Below are positions 1 through 10,834 of a stretch of 64,000 bases of DNA, piece by piece (position 1 is the stretch's first letter; every line of letters starts with the position of its first letter). The DNA is taken from assembly GCA_027922465.2 (NCBI GenBank), contig BQMF02000023.1:558001-622000 (forward strand). Direction: 5' to 3'. The notes beneath the pieces are model-generated. The model was not told the origin of the DNA. It was given only the letters and a program-made list of their open reading frames with translations, and did not search any database. This DNA comes from Turritopsis dohrnii (Eukaryota; Cnidaria; Hydrozoa; Anthoathecata; Oceaniidae). Position numbers and translations under genes: made by a program.

Positions 1-1365
1 TTTCGGAGTTTTTTGTTACCCACGAACCTGTGTAATTAAGCTTTTCGGGAAAAGCTGATGCATCAACGCCATTTCGTATTCAAAAAAATAATACACAATT
101 TTTACATAATTGAAACCACAAGTAAAACGAATTAGATTTTATACAGGTCATTCGAAATTCATTTGTGAAATTGTGAAGTATAAAGAGAAAGGCACTCAGT
201 CTCCTGTGTTTGGGGTTCACAGGTTAAATCACCCCCCTTACTTCACTTTCCTTCAATACCTCTGAGAGTATACATAAGCATGTACGTTCACATTACGATA
301 GATTATTCCACGTCTTGGATGCCACGTACGGGCCAATTGAGCATGTTAACCTACTGTCTTCTGTAATAATTATGATACTGAATGGAAGTGCATTTTCCTG
401 CAATGTAGACCACATAAAAATAAAAAATTTTCTGCCCCTCAGGCCTCACCATGGGGGGCCTTCGGGTGACGATGAAACAAGCAAATTTTGAAATGAGCAA
501 AGCGGTGTCCCCAAATAATCTCTGGATACGATACTGCATTTGTTATTACACTTGTCATAACAAGCCAGGCGTGCGATTGCCACACACGTAAATAAATCTT
601 GGCGTGTGTGGAGGCGTGCGCGTGCGATCATACGCCTCTTACGACCAGGCCTGTAGTGATAAATTTAGTGCTTGTAGCTTTATCATTATCACTATTATCA
701 CTTATAAATATCGTTCTTTACGAAAAAGCGCTACATTTTAGCGATAAGTATTTGATTTATCACTAAATTCTTCGTATAATAATGTTGGTTCAATTAATTA
801 TGTGAAACTGACAGAATATCGAATGAGATAAAAGTGAAATCGTTAATATCATTAATATCCTAAGGGCACAGATTACCGTTTAAAAAGTTTTGTTCAAGTT
901 GTTTGTTTATACATTTCACATATGCATGTGTTGTTTTATGAAGTTCTCAAATAACAGTGATTTAATTATTGTTTAGCAATAATACAAAACAAACTCGCTT
1001 GTTTCGACAAGATAAACTCTGATTACGACTGAACAAAACAAAATAAGATTAGATTCTTATTACTTATAGACTCAGATTCTTTGGCTTTTTGGATGAGTTG
1101 TAAGTCTCAAATGTAGAAATGGCACAATCTTTGATACGTGCTTTGACTAAATCTCTGGTTTCAGATGACATTTTTGTATCTTTGATACTGCAGTAAAGTT
1201 TTTCAAAAGAAATCATATAATCTGCATATTCAATGTTAGCTAATAATGTTTGCTAATAATGACTTCTCAGCATCCGATAATAAGTGGGACGAGTAATTGT
1301 GAATAACATCATCAGGATTGTGTTTTGTTGACATTGATTGAAGACCAAGGTTTGCCAGCTTCTTT
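1..1365. other. No gene seen; one small inverted repeat
   Basis: AT-rich sequence with no supported coding region. The only structure noticed is an imperfect inverted repeat near 655-771: GTGATAAATTTAGTG at the left is matched by a reversed copy ending TTTATCACTAAATTC, about 115 bases apart. It may be a small MITE. Confidence 0.4.
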
Positions 1366-2330
1366 TTGTGGGTTTCATCATTCTTCTTTAGAATTTTGTC
1401 ATTTCGCGAATTTAACAAGTTTGTCACAACTATTTATAGGAAGCCCAATTTCAGTGGTGTTTACACAAATTATTGTAGTTTTTTGCCTGATGAATATAAA
1501 TCTGGATTAATTTTGACTTTGATTTTCAGAATTTTTAATATTGTATCTGAGTTTTCTAGGTTCCACTTGGAGATACAGGATCTTGGAGACATACTGCTAA
1601 GAAATGGCTACCCATCCAACTTGATTGACCGATGCATTAAGTCATTTCTTGACAGAATGTTTCAAGAGAAGAAAGTTGTCACTACTGTGCCTAAGTTAGA
1701 AGTATTTCTTGTTTTGCCATAAGGTAAATTATCTTTGAAATTAAGAACTTGTTTGCTTAGTAATTTTTGTAAAAACCTTCCTTGTTGTCAGCTTTAAAGG
1801 TAGTTTTTTAATCTAGTAGCAGAATTAGCGATTTTTTCCGTTTTAAGGACCGTACCCCAATGGCTCTGTGCTCAAATGTTGCATATAAGTTCAAGTGCAA
1901 TGGCTGCAATGCCATCTATTATGGTAAAACTATGCGACACTTGAAAGTACGAGCCTGCGAACATATGGGAATTTCGGCCTTAACTGGAAAAGCCATTAAA
2001 TTACAAAACCAAAACGCTATTTCGGAGCATATAGTATAAAAATCAACCTATATTTGAGAATTTTTCTATACTCTCCTCCACAGGCAAGAAAGTTTGTTAA
2101 TCCGTAGGGACAAGCCTATCCTCAATCGAAATATCGCATCACTGCCATTATTTCTATTTCCGGATGGTTGATTTGTCCCTGGTGGAATTTCTTGATCGTG
2201 TGATTGTATGACCTTATCGCATCGCACAACTTTTTGTATGTCACACTTGTTTTATTTTCCACATTGAAAATGGCCGTCGTGCGGCCGAAACGTTGTTAAA
2301 ATATATTTCATAACTGAAACAAACTGATAA
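1366..2330 (+). pseudogene. Penelope-like retroelement, 3' part (RT thumb and GIY-YIG), frameshifted
   Basis: Remains of a Penelope-like element. The first open stretch (1366-1722) carries the RT C-terminal segment with YRKPNFSGVYTNY and the DEYKSGL block. A stop and a frame change follow. The next frame gives the linker and a GIY-YIG endonuclease domain: VAYKFKCNGCNAIYYGKT, then RACEHMGISALTGKA, near 1885-2010. A stop in ISEHIV interrupts it before the typical tail LLIRRDKPILNRNIASLP near 2090-2150. The 3' UTR has the GGCCGTCGTGCGGCCGAAAC type of motif near 2270. Known for the family: RT plus GIY-YIG drive target-primed retrotransposition. This copy is inactive through several stops and frameshifts, and the 5' half of RT is missing. 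Confidence 0.82.
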
Positions 2331-2335
2331 TGTGG

Positions 2336-2758
2336 CTGGGTCTTATCTTTGTCTTTGGAGGTCAATGTATCGTGAGCAACTCAGAATATGACTCAGTCTA
2401 GGTGTATTTCCCATGAAGGAAAAGTGCAAAAATAAAATAAAAACGCTGAAACCTCGTTTCTCAAAGTAACAACAGCAGTACGAAGTGCGAAACCCTGCTG
2501 CAAGTGCAGAAGCTGCTTGTAGTTTTAATTGACAAAGTGTAACAAATAAGTCCTTAGATGTTCAATAACCTCGACTTCTTCCCTTTTTCATCTTCCGAAC
2601 ATTTTGTAAAGACTTTTATTCTATATTCAAAGCAAAGTGAAAAATCAAAAAAATTTTAAAAATTTCGCGGAATTTATTTTTGCGGATGACCAATATTTCT
2701 TCACTTCAAAAAAAATTTCCGTACAAATTTCTTCCGCAAACAATTTCTTTCCTTAAGG
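2336..2758. repeat. Unassigned DNA ending in a relic terminus of the CCTTAA repeat family
   Basis: No gene. The right edge, read on the minus strand, starts TA then CCTTAAGGAAAGAAATT and contains GCGGAA motifs. It resembles the termini of the elements at 18731, 49577 and 59475, which also start CCTTA next to TA. No partner end was found, so this is probably a truncated copy. Confidence 0.4.
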
Positions 2759-2925
2759 TATATCAGGGGTTGACAAATGGTATACGTGCGTACGTGACGT
2801 ACAAATATTAGGACTTTTTCGATGTCAACGTACGATTAAAAAACATTACTTATTCGTGCACGAACGCCAACTAGGCATTATTTTGTACGTGAATTTTATG
2901 AAATATTAGGTCGCGTACATTATTT

Positions 2926-4425
2926 GTGACTGTCCAGGGGATTTTGATAACAAACCATAAAACGTTTTAAAACGTTTAAACGTTTTTCATTTTGTTGAAA
3001 AACGTTTTTTCATTAACGAAAAAACGTTTTCTTGTTATGTGTGCAACGTTATAAACGTTTTTAAAAACGTTTTTTAAAAACGTTTTTTGAAAACGTTTAA
3101 ACGTTTTTTAAAAACGTTTTTTTAAAAATGTTTTTATAAAAAACGTTTTTTCACAAAAAACATTTTCAACTTTAACCGTCCAGCGGATTTTGGTATCGTT
3201 GCATTTCTCCTGCAAACGTAAACAAGTTTCGTTTGAAGAAGTGTCTAGCGGTTTGTTTATAATCACATTCGTATGCGCCATTTTTGGAAAGTTCGTTATT
3301 AAAACCAGTTATAATTAAAAAACTTTTCATCTTTTACTTCATGAATGAACAAGGTGCGTTCTTTTGTTTTGATTTATTTTAATGACGTCAATATTCTTCA
3401 AGTGTGTACTTTTTTAAATATGCATTTGCAGGTAACACATGTAAGCATATTAGAATACATTGATTACCTGGTTCTCATTCATTTAAAGATTAAAGAAACA
3501 ACAGCTGTTTTCAAAGTTTCCACAAATAGAAACCGTCCGCTATAATTCTATTGATTCCATAATAGATCGAATTTGATAGAATTGCTATTTTTGTAAATCC
3601 TAGGGGAAAAGTTTTATGTTTATTTTTGTAAAGATGTATTTTCACTCGGTGAAAGTAGTTGAAAACGGCTAATTTTTATAGAAACAGATCTGGATAAACC
3701 TTAATTTCTCTGTTTAAAGAGACACTTCACTTTCACAAAATTAAGATGCACTGTTAATCAAATTACTTGGTAACGTTTTTAGTTGATAATGTTTTCAGGT
3801 TCTGGGGCGATTGACTGTCACATGATTTTGATTCACCCAATCAACGGCAGCGGCCGTACAACTTGCTGAAGTTAAACCTCCCGAAAAATTTCAACTAAAG
3901 GCCAGTTTCCACTTTATTCAACTCAACTCAATTCTAAATCAAAAATTAGTTCGCTTATACGTGCGACGACAGCGAACGATGTGAAAACCGGCCTATAGTT
4001 CCGTCTTCCTTGCTCAATACAATAAGTGTGTGTATAGTTTCTGCTCTTTTGTGATTCATTGAAGATGAATATCTTTTACGTCGTCGCCCACGTTGCCATC
4101 GTACTTTCGTAAGTTCCCTAATAGCAGCCGAAACAAGAGCTCTTTAGCTCCTTATCATGAAGCATCGTTTTTAACAATAAAAACGTTTTTAATGATAAAA
4201 CGTTTAAACGTTTAAACGTTTTTAATGTTCTGCATAAAACGTTTTATTTAAACGTTTAAACGTTTTCTCTTTCGAATTCTTGAAACGTTTTTGCCAGAGT
4301 CAAAAACGTTTAAACGTTTTTATAAAAACGTTTTTAAACATTTTTTTCTATTGTTTTTGCAACGTTTAAACGTTTCTTTAAAAAACGTTTTATGGTTTGT
4401 TATCAAAATCCCCTGGACAGTCACA
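2926..4425. mobile_element. Element A: non-autonomous transposon with AAACGTTT-array ends
   Basis: The termini are long inverted repeats. The left begins GTGACTGTCCAGGGGATTTT, followed by GATAACAAACC; the right ends with the complement at 4400-4425. Next to each end are dense runs of the palindrome AAACGTTT (about 2960-3160 and 4170-4390). ATTT flanks both sides, a possible 4-base target duplication. The interior (about 3220-3560) is related, in opposite orientation, to the core of elements B and C. No coding region is seen. Family unknown. Confidence 0.7.
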
Positions 4426-5076
4426 TTTTTTACTTGTTTTGTACGGGAATAAAATGAATGACATTTTCTTTCAGTACACTGAAAGAATAGTATCTTCCAG
4501 AGGATATCATTACATTACTCCTAACAATATTCAATGAATTCATTGAACAAAGTAGATGTTAATGTATTGCAAGGAAAATTGTTTGTTCTTCGCCGTTACA
4601 AAAAAAACATGACAACAACATCATTATCGTTACTTTAGTGGAAAAGAGTGACGCGATGTGTGCTCATTCTTTCGGGACATTGTATAATTGATAAAACATG
4701 TTTGTGAAATCAAATGAAAAACAAATCATCCTCATGGCAAAGCAGCTCAACCTGCATTAAAAGGAGCGTTTTAAAAGGAGCAGCTGGTGCATTAAACAAT
4801 GCAATAATAAAATAAAAATAAAATGTGACGGTTTATGGGAAAAGGATAACAAGCGAAAAAAGCGATTTGAATTGCTTAATCGATTAAGCGATTATTTGAA
4901 GCTAAAAAGCGATTCTTTAAAATCGATTTTTAGCTTCAAATAATCGCTTTTCCGATTCACATGAATCGCTTTTCCGATTCTAATGAATCGCTTTTCCGAT
5001 TCTAATGAATCGCTTTTCCGATTCTAATGAATCGCTTTTCCGATTCCAATGAATCGCTTTTCCGATTCTAATGAAT

Positions 5077-6045
5077 CGCTTTTTTGATTCTATATCACTC
5101 ACTCAAGTGTTGATTAAAATTCTGATAAACATTTTCCCCCAAGGAATAAACCAAAATATCGATCGAACAAGCTCAAAAAAGAATTGTAAGGGACGGTTTC
5201 TATTGGTAGTAACTTTAAAACAAACTTTTTTTTTCTTTTTTATTAAACTGAATAGTGAACCATGTTCTGTTATGTGAACAGCGGTGGAACAACTTAAACA
5301 TAAAAAAGAATTATAGTAGACGGTTTCTATTGTAGCAACTTGAGAACAAACTGTTGTTTATTTTATGTCCTAGTGAATAAGAACCAGGTAACCAGTTCAT
5401 TATTTAACACAAACGTGTGCTACCTGTAATTATACATCCGTCACATTGAGTTTTCAAAATAATGCTGAAGTCGCGATAACAACAACATCTTTTGAGAGTG
5501 TAGACATCTTTATCAATAAAAAAACTTTCTATTTTTATTTGGCAAAATAGCAATTAGATATAATACTCCCAGTTATGTTCCAACCTCGAAAACTGGCGCA
5601 TGGGAATATGAAAAATATAAACATACATAGACGTTGAACGAAACGAAACGTAGTAAGTAGGTGAATCCTACTTTTCATATTCTAACAAAATACCGTCACT
5701 TTATTTTATTTATATCAGTTTGTTATCAAAATCCCTTGGACGGTCACGTATATGAAACATGGAATCTACTATGTAAACAAACAATCTTATTACGGCGATA
5801 GCAACGATTTTTAGTTTTTATTTACATTTCCTTTTCGAAAAAGATTTTTTTTTTCTCTCTTGGCGCACATTTGTCTTTAAAATATATTTTGCAGCTCATG
5901 CAAGTATATTTCTTTTGTTATAAATTCTGGTTATTAATTAAGCTACGTTTACATTAGCGAAAGATCCAACGTTCTTTCCCCAGTATTCACCCGTTTCTCT
6001 CTGCGTTAAATTTTCCAAAAGTGGAAAACAGCCTTTAGTCTAAAA
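5077..6045. repeat. Shared core, copy 1 (in element B)
   Basis: A stretch of about 960 bases, non-coding in all frames, that recurs nearly unchanged at 6479-7442, about 1.4 kb away. It contains internal relics of a transposon end (GGACGGTCAC preceded by TTTGTTATCAAAATCCC, about 5721-5750) of the same type as element A. Part of it (about 5280-5640) is also recognisable in element A in reverse; one clear block is ATAGAAACCGTC followed by CTATAATTCT. Confidence 0.75.
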
Positions 6046-6128
6046 ATAAAAATCTATTTCCAGATGGATGGTGTTTTTGTATCTATTCATATTATTGCGC
6101 CAGTTTTATAATGCCGTTTTTCACCATT

Positions 6129-7667
6129 TGTGACGATTTCAGGGAAAATCATCACTTAGATAATTTATCGCATATTATTATCGCACCAAAACAATAGATT
6201 TAATGCACATTTATCGCATCATTAAACGATAGATTCGTCAGTAATGATAAAAGATGCGATAATTTATCGCTTATTTTCTTTGCTTAAAGCGATATTTCTT
6301 GCGATAAAATTCTATGTTTTTAATTTATACATTCGATTTAGATTTTACATAATTACCGTGAAGTAATTAATGCGCTTGTTGAAAAAACAAATACAACTTT
6401 GTGTTGGAATTCATTTTACCATAACGGCTATTAGTCATGATATACTTCCGAATATCGGAATGTAATAATAAAATCTTAGAATCGCTTTTTTGATTCTATA
6501 TAACTCACTCAAGTGTTGATTAAAATTCTGATAAACATTTTCCCCCAAGGAATAAACCAAAATATCGATCGAACAACTCAAAAAAGAATTGTAAGGGACG
6601 GTTTCTATTGGTAGTAACTTTAAAACAAACTTTTTTTTCTTTTTTCTTAAACTGAATGTGAACCATGTTCCGTTATGTGAACAGCGGTGGAACAACTTAA
6701 ACAAAAAAAGAATTATAGCAGACGGTTTCTATTTGTAGCAACTTGAGAACAAACTGTTGTTTATTTTATCTCTTAGTGAATAAGAACCAGGTAATCAGTT
6801 CATTATTTAACACGAACGCGTGCTACCTGTAATTATACATCCGTCACATTGAGTTTTCAAAATAATGCTGAAGTCGCGATAACAACAACATCTTTTGAGA
6901 GTGTAGACATCTTTATCAATAAAAAACTTTTTATTTTTATTTGGCAAAATAGCAATTAGATATGATACTCCCAGTTATAATCCAACCTCGAAAAATGGTG
7001 CATGGGAATATGAAAAATATAAACATACATAGACGTTCAACGAAACGAAACGTAGTAAGTAGGTGAATCCTACTTTTCATATTCTAACAAAATACCGTCA
7101 CTTTATTTTATTTATATCGTTTGTTATCAAAATCCCTTGGACGGTCACGTATATGAAACATGGAATCTACTATGTAAACAAACAATCTTATTACGGCGAT
7201 AGCAACGAATTTTAGTTTTTATTTATTATATTTCCTTTTCGAAAAAGATTTTTTTTTCTCTCTTGGCGCACATTTGTCTTTAAAATATATTTTGCAGCTC
7301 ATGCAAGTATATTTCTTTTGTTATAAATTCTGGTTATTAATTAAGCTACGTTTACATTAGCGAAAGATCCAATCACGGCTTTCTGTAGTACTCGTCAGTT
7401 TCTTTCCGCATTAAATTTTCCAAAAACAGCCTTTAGTCTAAACAACACTCTTAACACTCGTTTTTTTATAATGGCAGCTGAAATTGCTGACCGAATGATT
7501 CTCCGCTGTGATTGGTTATTAGAAAATTATTATAATTATGCGATATTTGCGAATTAATTAGTTTTAGTGAAGCGATAATGATGCGATATGTGATGCGATA
7601 ATTGTGCATTAATTTAATGCAAGATAGCGATAAATCCTTAGTGATGATTTTCCCTGAAATCGTCACA
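6129..7667. mobile_element. Element C: transposon with TTATCGC-rich ends, inserted in element B
   Basis: The left end GTGACGATTTCAGGGAAAAT (6130) and the right end ATTTTCCCTGAAATCGTCAC (to about 7666) are exact inverted matches over about 26 bases. Both sides carry subterminal TTATCGC/GCGATAA motifs (6165-6310 and 7535-7635). ATTT flanks both sides. The interior is mostly the second copy of the core also found in element B. Confidence 0.7.
6479..7442. repeat. Shared core, copy 2 (in element C)
   Basis: Near-identical to 5077-6045 in the same orientation, with a few small indels. Similarity starts at GAATCGCTTTTTTGATTCT and ends after CAGCCTTTAGTCTAAA. Because it lies between the two ends of element C, it is C's own interior rather than a simple tandem duplication within B. 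Confidence 0.75.
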
Positions 7668-7994
7668 TTTGGTTCTTGTTTATAATTTGAGGTTTAATGC
7701 TTCTATTTTATTATGATACATAGAGAATCTACGATGATGAAAATCTTATTAACTTATTGACTTTATTCTTATAATTAACATCACTTCTGACTTACAAATC
7801 GATTTTTAGAAATCGCTTTTCCGATTCAAGTGAATCGCTTTTCCGATTCAAGTGAATCGATTTTCCGATTCAAGTGAATCAATTTCGAAATCGCTTTTCC
7901 GATTATTTTGAATCGATTTTTTGCAGCTAAAAATCGATTTTAAAGAATCGATTTTTCGCTTGTTATCCTTTTCCCATAAACCGTCACATATAGA

Positions 7995-8911
7995 CTAGCC
8001 GCCAAGGCGGCGTCGCTCGCCGCCCATGTTCAGCCTGCTCTGTGTCACCCCGGAGACCCCAGTAAACCTCATAAGAAATATTATTTCTTTAAAAACAGCT
8101 CGTACAACCTGTGTTCAGCCAGAGGTAAATTCGAAATCAATTATCAGTTTAAACAATGGTTCCAAAAAAACCCAAATTTCATGATGTGTTACTTATTTAT
8201 TTTTTAAAACAATCGTTGATCAGTACAACAATACACTCAAAACGTAGGGAGAAAAAACTTCAACTTTTTATTAGCTTTTGTTTTAAAAAAGTTACGCGCT
8301 CCAACATGGGTGCTATCAAACGTAAGGGGGAAATGGTTTCTCTTCTTAAAAAGTTCACGCGGGAGGAGAGAAAAAAGGCACGTGCTAAATGAATAAATAG
8401 AATAAAAAAACGTTCGATCAGAACGCTTAACAATTAAAAGAAGAAATTAGATTATTAAAAGAAAAGCAAAAAAAAAAAAAACATTTTGTTTTATGATACT
8501 CTTTTTTACCTATCGGTTTTTAAACATTTTGATTGCTCAAAAAAAAAGTTCACCCGTCTCAGACAGTCAAGCAAGAGTTAGTGGCAAACCGAATATGCTG
8601 CCACGTTCTGCCACTGCTGCTTTTTGTCCAAAATGTTTAATCAGTTAGTTTCTTTGTATTTAGTTGATGTACTGTTTTCAAAGCCAAGTCAACATATAAA
8701 ACTAACAATAATGATAAAAACAAAACGTTATTCCTATTAGTTCATCAGCCAAAAAAAGTCATGTTCGATTGGGATTGCAATATATTTGCTTCGAACTCAC
8801 GTCGCACACAAAAAAAGAAATAATTTCGCTCACAACTCAATCTACCATTTTGCGTGACTTACAAACAAACAAACAAACAAACAGACAGAGAATCGACTAT
8901 TAATATATAGA
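7995..8911 (-). mobile_element. Non-autonomous Helitron (GCCGCC-hairpin family, copy 1)
   Basis: Read on the minus strand, the element starts TCTATATATTAATAG at 8911 and ends with the hairpin GCCGCCTTGGCGGC followed by CTAG (7995-7998). The flanking bases are A before and T after, the classic Helitron A|T insertion without duplication. A second copy lies at 32452-32986. A short basic open frame (8156-8392) inside it has no recognisable domain. Confidence 0.75.
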
Positions 8912-9199
8912 TTTGCTGGTGTTTACGATTAAACCCTATTTACACCAACTAATTACCACCTTAAAATCAAACTTCTTCAACCTGTCGATAAAATAGTTGA
9001 AATCCTACAAAAGCGAAAGAACATAAAACTGAATAATAAAACATTGATAATAAACTTTTTGTTGCATTAATGTATTTTCATAAGACGTACATATTTTGAT
9101 TCGAAGTATGTACGTTAAAATTTTTTTGCCGTACATGAAAAAAATATATTTTGTACGTCAACGTTTGAATGCTGTAGAAATTTGTCAATCCCTGTATAT

Positions 9200-10235
9200 A
9201 AAAAATATCTAAGCAATTGTGGGATACAAACTTCCTAAATACAATAATATAATACAATAATAAATTAGGAAAAAGATACGACAAAACATTCTGTCTCCCA
9301 CCTACAGCACCATGCTTTGAAACAGAAAAAAAGCAAAGTCAGCTAATAATTGTATACCACCGTGTAACGTCAACACAAAAAGTTGAAGGATGATGAGGAT
9401 GAAGAACAAAATCGAAAACTGACTTTGCCTCTATCTCGTGAAACTACTATGCCTCCTCCCTCGCTGCAGGGGCAATGACTGGTTTCCTTTTTAAGTCACA
9501 GTTAACAATATACTACAGTTATTGTGTTTTGGCGATTCAGCAAAATGGTTAAGAAAAAGTTAAATAAGTTAGAAAAAGTTAGAATCAAAATTCCATGAAT
9601 TCAAAAAACACAAGTAAAAAGGGGTGTGATGATAAGAAAAGCCCCTATTTTACCAAATTGTGTCTGACAATTTTATGCAACCCTCGTTTGTTCTCGAAAC
9701 GATTTATCGAAGTGGCCAAGTAGAAAGTCCAATGTACAAGCAGAGATGGTATTGTACTGAGTGGTAATATTGCGAAGGCCTGAAAAACATAAAACTAAAT
9801 TTCAAAATTTGAAAGCTATTTGAAAGGATGTTTGAAATAATGGTGCAAAAAGTCTGCCCATTTGACCTGGATTAACCCAAGAAATAAAAAAAAACAATAG
9901 AATTAAACTCCCACATAAATTTTTCATCATCTACAAAGATTAAGAAACATAAATTTTACAATTCTGCAGGCCTGGCCATGAATAAAGTGCTTCGCGTGCG
10001 GTAATCGCACGCCATAAAGGCCGCTTTCCACTTAACATTTTTTCGGGAGTTTTGTTCGACGACCAAAGCGCCTTTAATCTGCGCATGCGTAAAAAAATAG
10101 GTTGCGCAATTCAACTCCCGTTTTTCTGTTCGTTCTGTGCGCTTCAAGAGTTGAAAAATTTCTACTCCCTTTGGCGAACAAGGACGCTCGCTCTTAAAAT
10201 AGCCAATCAAATGCTTGAAATGTGAATTAATGCTG
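9200..10235. other. No gene seen
   Basis: AT-rich DNA after the nested stack. Short open frames, for example 9956-10210 on the minus strand, look like chance. Nothing else recognised. Confidence 0.4.
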
Positions 10236-10500
10236 ACTGTGTAACCCGCGTAAAAAATTTTTACCAGTTCTTAATCAATGTGAGCTGAACCGCAGAAAGG
10301 CTTAATGGAAAGAACCAAACATCAAAATAATTAAAAAACTAAAACATCGAAACACTTTTGTTCCTGGTATAATTTTTCACTTTGGAGACATGAAACACAA
10401 TCAAATACTTTTTTTACCAGTTTTAATCAATGTGAGCTGAACCGCAAAAAAGGCTTAGTAAAATAAATTTATACGCGCTGTGCATCCGCCACTTTCACTC
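10236..10500 (-). repeat. Degenerate Helitron 3'-end relics
   Basis: Two diverged, partly duplicated copies (about 10240-10310 and 10410-10500) of the segment that borders the hairpin at 20620 and, in part, at 31190. Shared pieces are ACCCGCGTAAAAAATTTTTA, AATCAATGTGAGCTGAA and the downstream TACGCGCTG block. The terminal CTAG is not preserved. Confidence 0.5.
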
Positions 10501-10834
10501 TCTAAAATAAATTGCATCTTGTGTAAAATATTTTACTTGTTTTGATTTTAAAAATAGCTAAAAATTTTAATTTTACTTGGGTCATTCGAAACATCTTGAA
10601 AAAGTATTCCTGGTCAAACAAGACAGTTTCTTTGACAAGCGTGTGATATTCACCTTCCGTTTTCCTTCTTCTAAACATTTCCCTGACCCAAAATCTCGCA
10701 GTTCTTTAATTGTAACATTCATATCTTTTTCTTCTTCTCAGCAATAAAATCAGAAGCAAAATACACCTTTCCCGAATTTCTGTTTAAATGTCGAGTTAAT
10801 GCTCAGTTATCAAGTTTAGCCTCGTTTTTATATG

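Larger units (their letters stand above)
4825..7987. mobile_element. Element B: transposon with AATCG/CGATT-array ends, containing element C
   Basis: The left end GTGACGGTTTATGGGAAAAG, followed by GATAACAAGCG, matches the right end at 7955-7987 in reverse. Inside the left end are at least six copies of TGAATCGCTTTTCCGATTC (about 4945-5095). The right side has an equivalent array at 7800-7950. The interior carries the shared core (5077-6045), then element C. No clear target duplication beyond AT. No coding capacity is visible. Confidence 0.7.
2764..9194. mobile_element. Outer CAGGG-ended DNA element (hAT-like ends) hosting several nested elements
   Basis: The left end reads CAGGGGTTGACAAAT. 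The right end reads ATTTGTCAATCCCTG, an inverted match. The flanks carry the same five bases, TATAT, at 2759-2763 and 9195-9199. Inside both ends are scattered CGTAC motifs (about 2780-2920 and 9085-9165), as expected of subterminal transposase sites. No transposase of its own is seen. Most of the 6.4 kb is made of insertions (elements A, B, C and a Helitron). CAGGG ends suggest a hAT relationship, but hAT usually makes 8-base duplications, so the family is uncertain. Confidence 0.6.

Noticed and set aside
3345..3545. Short plus-strand protein inside element A
   Set aside because: It covers the non-coding core shared with B and C, where the frame is not preserved.
5077..7442. Simple tandem duplication of about 960 bases within element B
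   Set aside because: The second copy lies exactly between the two inverted ends of element C, so it arrived as C's interior.
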